This document shows positions 8,517 through 17,766 of a stretch of DNA of 64,000 nt, piece by piece. The notes under the pieces were generated by a model. It did no database searches. It was not told where the DNA came from and was given only the letters and a program-made list of their open reading frames with translations. Location of the stretch: assembly GCA_030693705.1 (NCBI GenBank), contig JAUYAB010000041.1, positions 1 through 64,000 of the forward strand, given 5' to 3'. The number at the start of each line of letters is the position of its first letter. The first letter of the stretch is position 1. Both the position numbers and the translations under genes were made by a program. The DNA is from Ignavibacteria bacterium (lineage in GTDB: Bacteria > Bacteroidota > Ignavibacteria > Ignavibacteriales > Ignavibacteriaceae).

Positions 8517-11500
8517 ATGTTAAATAAAACGCCGATGGTTTCCATTATTATTCCCGTATTCAATAAAGTTGAATTCACCAGGCAATGCATCGAAAAAATA
8601 TATGCAAATACTCAGCCGGGCATCGAGTATGAAATTATCGTTGTTGATAATAATTCAACCGATGATACGCATGTCTTTATGTCTCAGCTTGCGGAATATC
8701 GACCTTCCCTGAATTATATTAAATTAAACGAGAATTATGGTTTCGCCAAAGCATGTAATTACGGCGCTTTCTTTGCGAAAGGGAAAACTTTGGTTTTCCT
8801 AAACAACGACACTGAACCTCAACAAGGCTGGTTACAAAGTGCGATAACGAGATTAAACTCCGATTCTAAAATCGGCATAGTTGGTTCTAAATTGTTATAT
8901 CCGGATGGAACCATCCAACACTGCGGTATTGAATTTTTCGAAAATGTGAACCGGGATCATCAATTTTGGCCGCTCCATCGTTACCTGCGGGCTAATGCAG
9001 ATTTGGTAGAAGTGAATAATCCGGAAGAAGTTACTTCGGTTACCGGTGCATGTTTATCGATCAGTAAAAAATTATTTTGGGCTGTAGATGGATTTGACGA
9101 ATCTTATGGAATGTACTTTGAAGATACCGATCTCAACTTTAAAGTAAGAAAAGCCGGGTACAAAGTTTTTTATGAACCGGAAAGCGTGGTGATTCACCAC
9201 GAAGGAATCTCCGGTGATGGACGTGAAGGAATTGACGCACTAAATAAAAAAGCAGGAGATTTATTTTTTAAGAAATGGGCAAATGATGTATTCAGAATTC
9301 AATTGGAGAAACATCTAGATTATACTGAAGAAAATATTGTGGTTATAAATGAAAACATTTATCCGCAAATAGATGACCTTAACCTGGAAGATCAAAGAGA
9401 TATTCACGTATTCACAAAGTTAATCGGGAACTTATTAACCAAAATTAATTCCATCGAAAAAAGTTATCTCCATTTTGGCGGCGCCGGAGACGCTCTTCTA
9501 CTTCTTTCGACCTTTTATGGTGAATCACCCGAACAAACTGTCATTAGTTTTGCCAATTCAATTCAATCGCTTAAAAGTTTTTGGAAATCTTTTACGAACA
9601 TCAAAAAAATATATTTATTTCCGGTTCCACAAAATCCAATTCTTCATATGATATTAAGAAAGCATTTCCATCAATCCGCAAAAACATTGGGAATGGGTGT
9701 TACTCCTTCTGAAAGCTATTTCGATGAATGGAATGCTGATATTAATATCTTTGAGAAATATGGAGTTAAGAAAAGTCCTGAGTGGGCTGCCAACTTTGCA
9801 ACCAAGAAAGTTGAGAAGCAAATAGCCATCGCTCCTATGGGAAGTATGGTTGGAATGGTTGGAAGCAAAAAGAATGTTATTGATCCCCGAATTTGGAAGC
9901 AGCTTATAGGCTATTTAGTAAGTAAAAATTACAAACCTGTTATTCTGGGTGTCCCTTCCGAAGCAGCAACTTATCCATGCTTGGAAAATTGCACTGATAA
10001 AAGAAGTTTCAGTTTTGAAGAACAAATGCAAATTATCGCTTCAAGTGAATTTTTTATTGGCGCCGATTCATGGGGAAAAACCTTTGCGGCTTTAGCCGGT
10101 TTACCCACTTTTGTCTTTAGACCAATTTACGGAGAGGATCTAAAAAATTGGAAGGATAATTCAGATTATGTCTTTCTTGATCCATGGAATAATATCACCG
10201 TTGTAAATAATTTGATTGAGTTAAAGGAGAGTATCGATAAACTTTCACCTCAAGCTACAAGAATTCTTTGGGAAGGACCTCAGTTTGTTAATCATTCCCT
10301 GGCTTTGGTTAATAGGGAATTATGCTCATGTTTAGTCCAAATGAATTATGCACTCTCAATTGTAAAAACCGAAAAAGATAATTTCAGACCTATGGTGAAA
10401 AGTAAATATGGAGCACTAAACCAGTGTGAGCTGAAAAAATTAGATAAAGTTGATATCCATGTCCGTCATCATTGGCCTCCAAATTTAACACCGCCTGAAC
10501 AAGGACGTTGGGTTGTAATTCAACCGTGGGAATTTGGCAGCCTTCCGGCGGCATGGGCTGATGTTTTCTCTAAACAAGTTGATGAAATGTGGGTGCCAAG
10601 CAACTATGTTAAAGAAATTTACCTAAACGCGGGCGTTAATCCGGAAAGAGTTTTCGTCGTTCCAAATGGTTTTGATCCTGAAGTTTTCAACCCGATGGTT
10701 AAAGCATATAAACTGAAAACAAAGAAGAAATTTAAATTTTTGTTCGTCGGGGGAACCATTTACAGAAAAGGAATTGATGTTCTTATAAATGCTTACACAT
10801 CGTGTTTTACCAACAATGATGATGTTTGTCTTGTGATTAAGGATTTCGGCGGTGATTCATTCTACAAAAATCAGACTATTAAAGATCGAATTCAACAGAT
10901 TCAAAAAAACAAACAAACGCCTGAGATTGAATACATAAATAAAATTTTATCTGAAAAAGAATTGGCGGGATTATATACCGCGTGTGATCTGCTTGTGCAT
11001 CCTTATCGTGGCGAAGGTTTCGGACTTCCGATTTTGGAGGCGATGGGTTCCGCTTTACCGGTTATGGTTACCAACGGCGGCGCTTGTCTTGATTTTTGCA
11101 ATGCTCAAAATAGTATTCTTATAAATGCCGAGAAAAAATTCTTCAACGAAAAAAAAATTGACAATTTGGAAACAGTTGATTTCCCATGGCTTTATGAACC
11201 TTCTCTTAAAGACGTAAAAGAAAAAATGTTTTATGCTTACAACCATCCGGAAGAATTAAAAGAATTGGGTGTAAGAGCCGCAGAATTTTCGCACGATAAT
11301 TTTACATGGAAGCATGCTGCAAAAATTGTAGATACGCGGATCGGTGTGCTTAGCAAAAAAACGATTCTTAGGAATGATATGAATTCAAATAATGTTAAAG
11401 GTATTGAAATGCAATCTCAACAATCATTTCAGAAATTGTGGGGTGAGTTTCAACTGAGCATACAAAGTGATGACGTAGCTGGTGCCGAGTCAATAATTGA

Positions 11501-12554
11501 TCGTTTAACAGCAATTTATTTACAAGAGGAACATCAATCTATTTTAAAACTTGAAGATTTGTTAAATCTTGCCGGCAATATTAAACTCGCTCTTGGCAAA
11601 CTTCAAGAAGCAAATGAATATTTTGAGCGGCAATTAAACATTAATCCGTGCTCAGCCGGTGCATGTGTAGGCTTAGGTGAAGTGTTTTTTCAAAATGAAA
11701 AATATGCTGAAGCCAAAACCATGTTCGAGTGGGCGGTAAAAAATGATCCGGGAAATCATATAGCAAAAAATTGTTTGGTTAAAGTAAATCAACAACTTGG
11801 TATTGCTGCGGATGACAATACTCTATCTGAACCCAAAACGATAGATGAACAATTAGAAGCGTTATTTTCTGAAACGTATTCACTCTACGAGAATAAATTG
11901 TACAAGGAAGCGCTTGCAGTGCTTCTTGAATTAGAAAAATTTGTTACAAGCAGCAGCGAGGAAATTCATCCTGATACTTTAGTTTCAATAATTAATCTTT
12001 CCGGATATAACTACCTGGGACTAAACGATATCGATAACGCCCGCGAATCATTTGAACGAGCGCTGAATATTAATCCGGGCTCATCCTCCGCTTGCGCAGG
12101 GCTCGGCGAAATCTACGCCACCTTTGCAATGGATACAGAAGCAAAAACTATGTATGAGTGGGCAGTGAAGAATAATCCGGAGAATCAGACGGCGGTGAGT
12201 TCGCTCGCAAAGGTAAATCAGAGACTTGGATTTTCGCAAAATCATAATTCTCTCGTACTAAAAAACATTAATCCTCTGCGCACAATTGAAAATAAATTGG
12301 ACTTGGTGGAAGAACTCATCGACAAAGACAGAAATGATGAAGCGGAAATACTGTTGCATGAGGTGCTGGAAAGCGAACCGACGAATGTTATCGCATTAAA
12401 TAATCTTTCGGTTATCGAAATTATGAATGAACATTATGAAGAAGCTGTTAAATTCATCTCAAAAGTTCTTGCAATAAATCCCGAAGATGATATTGCACTG
12501 GAGAATATGAATTTCATAAAGGAAAAATTAACTTCAGTTCTGGAACAAAGTTAG
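8517..12554 (+). CDS. Giant three-domain glycosyltransferase (GT2 + GT9-like + GT4) with TPR tail
   Basis: A 1345-residue protein with three glycosyltransferase modules. Residues 1-270: GT2 (MVSIIIPVFNK, VDNNSTDD at 43-50, metal site NND at 96-98, and the GMYFEDTDL acceptor motif). About 310-620: a GT9 heptosyltransferase-like GT-B fold (FGGAGDALLLLSTF; GADSWGKTFAALAGLPTFV). About 625-960: GT4, with the E-x7-E motif in EGFGLPILEAM near 835. From about 970 to the end come TPR repeats, including two near-copies (LNINPCSAGACVGLGEV and LNINPGSSSACAGLGEI). It is cytoplasmic. Its stop overlaps the next start by one base. It could add several sugars in sequence to a single acceptor held by the TPRs. 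Confidence 0.88.
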   Translation: MLNKTPMVSIIIPVFNKVEFTRQCIEKIYANTQPGIEYEIIVVDNNSTDDTHVFMSQLAEYRPSLNYIKLNENYGFAKACNYGAFFAKGKTLVFLNNDTEPQQGWLQSAITRLNSDSKIGIVGSKLLYPDGTIQHCGIEFFENVNRDHQFWPLHRYLRANADLVEVNNPEEVTSVTGACLSISKKLFWAVDGFDESYGMYFEDTDLNFKVRKAGYKVFYEPESVVIHHEGISGDGREGIDALNKKAGDLFFKKWANDVFRIQLEKHLDYTEENIVVINENIYPQIDDLNLEDQRDIHVFTKLIGNLLTKINSIEKSYLHFGGAGDALLLLSTFYGESPEQTVISFANSIQSLKSFWKSFTNIKKIYLFPVPQNPILHMILRKHFHQSAKTLGMGVTPSESYFDEWNADINIFEKYGVKKSPEWAANFATKKVEKQIAIAPMGSMVGMVGSKKNVIDPRIWKQLIGYLVSKNYKPVILGVPSEAATYPCLENCTDKRSFSFEEQMQIIASSEFFIGADSWGKTFAALAGLPTFVFRPIYGEDLKNWKDNSDYVFLDPWNNITVVNNLIELKESIDKLSPQATRILWEGPQFVNHSLALVNRELCSCLVQMNYALSIVKTEKDNFRPMVKSKYGALNQCELKKLDKVDIHVRHHWPPNLTPPEQGRWVVIQPWEFGSLPAAWADVFSKQVDEMWVPSNYVKEIYLNAGVNPERVFVVPNGFDPEVFNPMVKAYKLKTKKKFKFLFVGGTIYRKGIDVLINAYTSCFTNNDDVCLVIKDFGGDSFYKNQTIKDRIQQIQKNKQTPEIEYINKILSEKELAGLYTACDLLVHPYRGEGFGLPILEAMGSALPVMVTNGGACLDFCNAQNSILINAEKKFFNEKKIDNLETVDFPWLYEPSLKDVKEKMFYAYNHPEELKELGVRAAEFSHDNFTWKHAAKIVDTRIGVLSKKTILRNDMNSNNVKGIEMQSQQSFQKLWGEFQLSIQSDDVAGAESIIDRLTAIYLQEEHQSILKLEDLLNLAGNIKLALGKLQEANEYFERQLNINPCSAGACVGLGEVFFQNEKYAEAKTMFEWAVKNDPGNHIAKNCLVKVNQQLGIAADDNTLSEPKTIDEQLEALFSETYSLYENKLYKEALAVLLELEKFVTSSSEEIHPDTLVSIINLSGYNYLGLNDIDNARESFERALNINPGSSSACAGLGEIYATFAMDTEAKTMYEWAVKNNPENQTAVSSLAKVNQRLGFSQNHNSLVLKNINPLRTIENKLDLVEELIDKDRNDEAEILLHEVLESEPTNVIALNNLSVIEIMNEHYEEAVKFISKVLAINPEDDIALENMNFIKEKLTSVLEQS

Positions 12555-15223
12555 TGACAAAAGAAGTGGAAACGTTACGGAAAGACGGCAAGATACAAAT
12601 GCTTTTAGCTGCTGCTAACCGCTATTTTGAAACGAATGAGTATGCTTTTGCTGAAAACCATCTGAAACAAGCATTACACTTAAACCCGGAACTGTTTGCG
12701 ACTCTTTTTCAACTTTCAAAACTTTATTATATAAAAAAAGAATTTGCACTTGCCGAAATCTACCTGCTGAAAACTATTAAAGTAAAGCCGGATATAGCCG
12801 GAATATTTTCTTTGCTCGGCATAGTGCGCAAGGAACTCGGAAAATTTTCTGATGCGGAACAAAGTTACCTGGCGGCAATTCAAGTTGACCCCAATTTTTA
12901 TGAAGCCTATTATAACCTTGGAGTTTTGTATCACAAGAATAAACAGATTGCACAAGCGGTTCCATTTTATAAAAAAGCAATTGAGTTGAACAACGGTTTG
13001 TACCTTGCTTATTACAACCTTGGAAACGCATACCGGGAAATGGAATTATTTGATGAAGCGGAACAATATTATTTGCAAACGCTTCAAATTAAAAACGATT
13101 TTGCCGATGCTTATTACAATCTCGGAGTAATAAAGGAGCAATTGTTTGATCATGAAAACGCACTGCGATATTATAACGCTGCACTGCTACACGACAAGAA
13201 TCATGTAAGCGCACGGTGGAACAGATCCGTAATATTACTGCTTCTTCAAAATTATGAGGAAGGTTTTAAGGAATATGAATGGAGAAAAAGAAGAAAGGAA
13301 TACCCGCAAAGAAATTTCTCTAAACCCGAACTGACGAACCAATTTGTAAAGGGGAAAACTATCTTAGTTTACGATGACCAGGGATTAGGCGATACGATCC
13401 AGTTCTCAAGATATTTAATTAAGTTAAAAGAACTGGGCGCTGTTGTTGTTTTTGAATGTGACAAAAAACTAAGCGGATTGTTTAGCGGCTTTAAAGTAAT
13501 CGATAAACTTGTAGAAAGATCGAACAATCCGGAACCGGAAATCGAATACGATTATCATATCTCTCTTTTAAGTCTTCCGCTCTATTTTAAAACTTCTTAT
13601 CAAACTATCCCCGGTGACATTTCTTATATAACTGCCGATGAAAAATTAGTCGAAAAGTGGAATCAAATTATCGGTAAAAGCAAAAAAATAAAAGTTGGTT
13701 TAGTCTGGGCAGGGAATCCTCACCACGCGAGAGATAAGCATCGATCAATAAATTATTCAGAGTTCACATCACTGGTATCATTGGAAAATGTGGAATTTTT
13801 TTCGCTGCAAAAATTTAGTGACGATAATCTCCGGTTACAACTAAATGATTTTAATGGAATTACAAAATTAGAGATCAATAATTTTGAAGATACGGCAGCA
13901 ATAATTGAAAATTTGGATCTTGTAATTTCAGTCGACACTTCGGTTGCGCATCTAGCCGGGGCGATGGGGAAACCTGTGTGGAATCTAATTTATTATTATC
14001 CTGATTGGCGCTGGAGTCTGGAGGATTTTACAACTCCCTGGTATCCTTCAATGAAATTATTCAGACAACCAAATCCTTTAAACTGGAAAAGTGTACTTGA
14101 GGAAGTTGAACAAGCATTAAAAATTTTTGTTCGCCTAAAAACTAGTGAAGAAAAGAAAACTCTCTACGCTGGCTTAGCTAAAGGAAATAACTTTGGATGG
14201 GGTGTTTGCAGCAATTACTTAAAAAGAGAACTCTCAAAAAAAATCAATTTGGTGAGCATTGATGAAGATGAAAATCTTCAAAATAATACTACGATAGATG
14301 GAACGGTTTTGCATGCACTTGTTGATATCGACATGAATAGTCTTTATAAAGTTCGTGGAAGTAAAAACATTGGATACGCTTTTTTCGAGTACGAACTTAC
14401 TCCTTTATCTCTTCAAAACTTGAAAAAGTATGATCTGGTTTTAGTTGGTTCAACGTGGAATAAGAAAAAACTTGAACAAGCGGGTATTAAAAATGTAGAA
14501 GTATTAATCCAGGGGATCGATCCGGATATCTTTTATCCTTCGGAATCAGAAACCGACAAGAAGTTCTTCAAAATATTTTCCGGCGGGAAGTTTGAACTTC
14601 GAAAAGGACAAGATTTAGTATTGAAAGCCGTAAAAATTCTTCAACAAAAATACTCAGACATTGTTTTAGTGAACGCGTGGTACAACTTCTGGCCGGCAAC
14701 AATGTCTTTGATGAGCAAGTCCGGGCATATTAAGTATGAACTCATCGGAAATAATTGGGAAGAATACATGCTTAATCTTTATAAGATGAATGCAATAGAT
14801 GCAAGCAGAATTCTTACTTTACCGCTTGTTGCCAACAATAAGTCCCGCGAGATTTATATGTACACAGACATTGGATTATTTCCAAATCGTGCCGAAGGTG
14901 GGACAAACCTTGTATTGATGGAGTATATGGCATGTGGTAAACCGGTGATCGCTTCATCTTCAACCGGGCACAAAGATATTCTTACGGATCAAAATTCTAT
15001 TAAGTTAAAAAAGATGAAAGAATTTAAAGTTTATAATGAGAAGAAAGAACTCATTGCTGATTGGGAGGAAGCCGATATCGAAGAAATAATTTCCCAAATT
15101 GAATACGCTTATTTCAATAGAGATGAGATCAAAAGAATAGGTTCCAATGCGGCAACCGATTTAAAACATTATACGTGGGAATCCACAGCAGACAATTTAC
15201 TCAAATTATTAAATCGATTTTAG
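12554..15223 (+). CDS. TPR-GT fusion resembling O-linked protein glycosyltransferases, plus GT4 domain
   Basis: An 889-residue protein starting at GTG, whose G is the last base of the previous stop. Residues 1-230 are regular TPRs (repeated YYNLG and AYYNLGN helices), followed by a GT-B domain of the GT9/GT41-like kind (DDQGLGDTIQFSRYL near 275, GLVWAGNPHHARDKHRS near 380, SVDTSVAHLAGAMGKPVW near 460). Residues about 540-889 are a second, GT4-type domain with the E-x7-E motif in EGGTNLVLMEYMACG. A TPR superhelix leading into a GT-B domain is the layout of O-GlcNAc transferase and related bacterial protein glycosyltransferases. With flagellin two genes downstream, flagellin is a natural candidate acceptor. 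Confidence 0.87.
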   Translation: MTKEVETLRKDGKIQMLLAAANRYFETNEYAFAENHLKQALHLNPELFATLFQLSKLYYIKKEFALAEIYLLKTIKVKPDIAGIFSLLGIVRKELGKFSDAEQSYLAAIQVDPNFYEAYYNLGVLYHKNKQIAQAVPFYKKAIELNNGLYLAYYNLGNAYREMELFDEAEQYYLQTLQIKNDFADAYYNLGVIKEQLFDHENALRYYNAALLHDKNHVSARWNRSVILLLLQNYEEGFKEYEWRKRRKEYPQRNFSKPELTNQFVKGKTILVYDDQGLGDTIQFSRYLIKLKELGAVVVFECDKKLSGLFSGFKVIDKLVERSNNPEPEIEYDYHISLLSLPLYFKTSYQTIPGDISYITADEKLVEKWNQIIGKSKKIKVGLVWAGNPHHARDKHRSINYSEFTSLVSLENVEFFSLQKFSDDNLRLQLNDFNGITKLEINNFEDTAAIIENLDLVISVDTSVAHLAGAMGKPVWNLIYYYPDWRWSLEDFTTPWYPSMKLFRQPNPLNWKSVLEEVEQALKIFVRLKTSEEKKTLYAGLAKGNNFGWGVCSNYLKRELSKKINLVSIDEDENLQNNTTIDGTVLHALVDIDMNSLYKVRGSKNIGYAFFEYELTPLSLQNLKKYDLVLVGSTWNKKKLEQAGIKNVEVLIQGIDPDIFYPSESETDKKFFKIFSGGKFELRKGQDLVLKAVKILQQKYSDIVLVNAWYNFWPATMSLMSKSGHIKYELIGNNWEEYMLNLYKMNAIDASRILTLPLVANNKSREIYMYTDIGLFPNRAEGGTNLVLMEYMACGKPVIASSSTGHKDILTDQNSIKLKKMKEFKVYNEKKELIADWEEADIEEIISQIEYAYFNRDEIKRIGSNAATDLKHYTWESTADNLLKLLNRF

Positions 15224-15248
15224 AACGACCGATGACTAAGAGTTGCAA

Positions 15249-16748
15249 ATGATCACCTTGAGCATGATAGTTAAAAACGAAGAAAAGCATCTTGCCAATT
15301 GTCTTGAATCGGTTAAGAATGTTGTGGATGAAATTATTCTTGTTGATACCGGTTCCACCGATAACACTCTTGAGATCGCAAAAAAATACTCTGCAAAAAT
15401 ATTTCACTTTGAATGGGTTAACGATTTTGCCGCCGCCCGAAATTTTGCGCTTGAACAATCTTCCGGTGATTGGATTTTATATCTTGATGCAGACGAATGT
15501 CTTAAACAGACATCAGTTCTTGAAATAAAAAGATTAACAAATAAAAAGCGGGAGGCTTATAAATGCATTATAAACAACATTGATGAAATTAATTCCCGTC
15601 CTTCGGTAATGACTTATACAAGACTTTTCCCGAATGATAAGCGCGTCCGTTTTGAAGGAAAGGTTCATGAACAGATTGAAATGTCATTGCTTAAAAATAA
15701 TTATGCAATAAAAAATTCCAGAATTGAAATTGATCATTACGGATACAATCTTACAAAAGATGATCTGCAAAACAAGGCGAAGAGAAATTTAGCTATTCTG
15801 CTTAAACAATTTGCGGAAAGCAGATCCTCCTATTATGCGTTCCATTTGGGACAGACGTACGCAATATTAAATGAAAAACAAACCGCAATAAAATATTTTA
15901 CTACTGCATTGTCGGATCCAAATCTCGGAAAAGAATCGAGGTCGCTTGCCTATAGATATCTTGCAATTGATAATGCCGAACGGCAAAATTATAAAGCGGC
16001 ATCAGAGTTGATCGACAAAAGTCTTCAATGCGATAATGAACAGCCTTTGGCTTTGTTTGCCGCAGCCAATATCTATTTAAAACTCGGAGATGCAAACATT
16101 GCTGAAAAATATAGCCGAAAAGCTTTTGAGGTAAATAGAAAATATTTAAAAGGAGAGAAAACTTCCAATCAAAATATTTTAATTGATGAACTTCAACTCT
16201 GCTACTACGGGTTAGAAATCGCCTTGCTGTCTAACAATAGAGAATTATTTAATTTTTTTTACAAAGAATATTCATTGTTGAATAATACTTCCGGTTCAGG
16301 TGAATTGGAATTGTTTGAAAAATTACTAAACAACCAGCCAATCCCGTCGGACAAAATACAGAATTATTCAGAACTTATCAGCGCTTCGAACATTGCTTTG
16401 GTTTTAGCTTTATTTGATCGTTATAGCGACAACGTTGTAAAATTAGAATTGGTTCAACTTTGTAAGGAAAGATTTTCCGGGAATTCGGTTTTCTTTAACA
16501 AGTTGGGACTGTTGTTAATAGAATTTCAAAAATATGCCGAGGCAGCAATAGCTTTTGAGAAGTCAATTACTGTTAATAACGATGATCCATCAACAATTTT
16601 TTATCTTGTGTCGGCGTATCTTCAAAATGGAGAACCGGCAAAAATACCGGCAGTTGTTCATGCTGCCGAACGGAAATTCGCCGATCAAGAACAAGTGCTC
16701 TTACGACTCAATCTACTTAAAGAAAAACTCCCTCAAATATTTTTTTAA
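15249..16748 (+). CDS. GT2 glycosyltransferase with TPR tail
   Basis: About 499 residues. The N-terminal GT-A domain carries MIVKNEE, VDTGSTDNT, NDFAAARNFAL and the DADE metal site; the rest is TPR. This is the common SunS/TPR-glycosyltransferase layout, in which the TPRs can hold a protein acceptor (SunS itself glycosylates a peptide). I choose the ATG at 15249 because the family begins with ITLSMIVKNEE; an in-frame TTG two codons upstream is the alternative. It is the last of the glycosyltransferase genes, and its stop lies just before the flagellin promoter. A T-rich run follows the stop but I see no stem for a terminator. Confidence 0.9.
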   Translation: MITLSMIVKNEEKHLANCLESVKNVVDEIILVDTGSTDNTLEIAKKYSAKIFHFEWVNDFAAARNFALEQSSGDWILYLDADECLKQTSVLEIKRLTNKKREAYKCIINNIDEINSRPSVMTYTRLFPNDKRVRFEGKVHEQIEMSLLKNNYAIKNSRIEIDHYGYNLTKDDLQNKAKRNLAILLKQFAESRSSYYAFHLGQTYAILNEKQTAIKYFTTALSDPNLGKESRSLAYRYLAIDNAERQNYKAASELIDKSLQCDNEQPLALFAAANIYLKLGDANIAEKYSRKAFEVNRKYLKGEKTSNQNILIDELQLCYYGLEIALLSNNRELFNFFYKEYSLLNNTSGSGELELFEKLLNNQPIPSDKIQNYSELISASNIALVLALFDRYSDNVVKLELVQLCKERFSGNSVFFNKLGLLLIEFQKYAEAAIAFEKSITVNNDDPSTIFYLVSAYLQNGEPAKIPAVVHAAERKFADQEQVLLRLNLLKEKLPQIFF

Positions 16749-16768
16749 TTTTTTTTTTAGAAATACTC

Positions 16769-16795
16769 TAAACTTTTATTTCGCCGCTGCGATAA
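16769..16795 (+). promoter_or_regulatory. Sigma-28 (FliA)-like promoter of flagellin
   Basis: TAAA at 16769-16772, exactly 15 bases, then TGCGATAA at 16788-16795 (consensus TAAA-N15-GCCGATAA; 4 of 4 and 6 of 8). A transcript starting near 16802 would have an untranslated leader of about 80 bases that contains the two hairpins described below. The FlgM-like anti-sigma gene at 20245 supports control by this sigma factor. Confidence 0.75.
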
Positions 16796-16828
16796 TAAAG
16801 TTGAGATGAAAATCTTATTTAATAACAA

Positions 16829-16848
16829 GTCAGGCAAGGACGCCTGAT
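16829..16848 (+). promoter_or_regulatory. Flagellin leader hairpin 1, CsrA-type site
   Basis: A perfect 6-bp stem (TCAGGC / GCCTGA, 16830-16835 with 16842-16847, plus a G-U pair outside) presents a six-base loop AAGGAC. This is the ANGGAN hexaloop closed by C-G that CsrA/RsmE proteins bind. It lies 33 bases upstream of a second hairpin with the same loop type. Confidence 0.65.
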
Positions 16849-16861
16849 AAAAAACAACCAA

Positions 16862-16881
16862 AATATACATGGAGGTATATT
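16862..16881 (+). promoter_or_regulatory. Flagellin leader hairpin 2 holding the ribosome binding site, CsrA-type site
   Basis: A perfect 7-bp stem (arms 16862-16868 and 16875-16881) with loop ATGGAG, again ANGGAN closed by C-G. The linear sequence ATACATGGAGGT matches the CsrA consensus RUACARGGAUGU at 10 of 12 positions. The loop is the Shine-Dalgarno of flagellin and the stem abuts the ATG at 16882, so binding here would block translation, as described for hag of Bacillus subtilis. Confidence 0.7.
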
Positions 16882-17688
16882 ATGTCGTTCTCAATTAATT
16901 CAAATCTCGGTGCGGTAGCTGCTTACAATGCCTTAGCAAAAGTTACAGGCTCTACCCAAGGTGCTCAGTTACGTTTAGCTTCCCAAAAAAGAATCAACTC
17001 GGTATCGGATGATACGTCAGGTTATCAAGTTGGTAAAGAACTTCAGGGCAAAATTGCCGTTATGAAGGGTGCTCAAGGTAACATCGGTTCAGCAAAGAAC
17101 TTATTGGCAACAGCCGAATCAGCTCTTTCAAGCATTAACGATCTGCTTATTGCAATTAAAGGAAAAGTTGCTGATGCCAGCGATCCTACAAAGAACGCAA
17201 CATCACTTGCAGATGACATTAAAGCTTTAGGAAATGAAATAAGTTCTATCCTCACCAACACCAAATTCAATGATTCTGCTCTGTTAAGCAGTGCTTCCGG
17301 CACTTCTTTCGCATTCAGAACTGGTGAGTCAACTTCTGATACCCTTACTCTTGCTTTGACTGATTTCACAACTGCAGCTCTCGGATCGATAACCGGCGCC
17401 AGCTCCGTTGACTTTGCACCTACTACTTCTCAAGTAGATACTCTCACTGCCAGTGTTAAGACTGCGTTAGGCAGCATTGGTAATTACAATCAAAGACTTG
17501 ACGTAAAAGAAGAGTATTTGACCGCTGCTATTGCAAATGCAAGCGCATCTGTTAGCCGTATTTTTGATACCGATATGGCGATGGAACAACTGAACTCTAC
17601 AAAGAGCCAGGTTGGCGGACAGATTTCAACTTCGATGCTTTCTCAAATGAATCAAGCTCCAAGTTCAATTCTTTCCTTGTTCAGATAA
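16882..17688 (+). CDS. fliC: Flagellin
   Basis: The filament subunit, 268 residues, near the short end for flagellins. The conserved N-terminal D0/D1 part (about 1-135, LRLASQKRINSVSDDTSGYQVG) and C-terminal D1/D0 part (about 185-268, ending SMLSQMNQAPSSILSLFR) are joined by a small Ser/Thr-rich middle region, so the exposed D2/D3 domains are almost absent. No signal peptide is present, as expected for export by the flagellar type III apparatus. It has its own sigma-28-like promoter, a structured leader and a strong terminator, all signs of a highly and tightly controlled gene. The Ser/Thr-rich middle and the neighbouring glycosyltransferases suggest O-glycosylation. Confidence 0.96.
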   Translation: MSFSINSNLGAVAAYNALAKVTGSTQGAQLRLASQKRINSVSDDTSGYQVGKELQGKIAVMKGAQGNIGSAKNLLATAESALSSINDLLIAIKGKVADASDPTKNATSLADDIKALGNEISSILTNTKFNDSALLSSASGTSFAFRTGESTSDTLTLALTDFTTAALGSITGASSVDFAPTTSQVDTLTASVKTALGSIGNYNQRLDVKEEYLTAAIANASASVSRIFDTDMAMEQLNSTKSQVGGQISTSMLSQMNQAPSSILSLFR

Positions 17689-17705
17689 GATTCGTTCATT
17701 CACTT

Positions 17706-17740
17706 TCCCTCCCCCGCATAAGGCGGGAGAGGGATTTTTT
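17706..17740 (+). terminator. Rho-independent terminator of flagellin
   Basis: A 12-bp stem with one mismatch (arms 17706-17717 and 17723-17734), GC-rich, loop ATAAG, followed directly by TTTTTT. It lies 18 bases after the flagellin stop and should reduce readthrough into fliS. Confidence 0.92.
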
Positions 17741-17766
17741 ATACTTGACGATAAGGAATTTTAGTA

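Noticed and set aside
12716-13031. Minus-strand frames inside the TPR glycosyltransferase
   Set aside because: They are shadows of the repetitive TPR coding sequence, with no start signals.
17743-17766. Second sigma-28 site before fliS (GACGATAA near 17748)
   Set aside because: The -10-like bases are present but no TAAA-like -35 lies at 15-base spacing.
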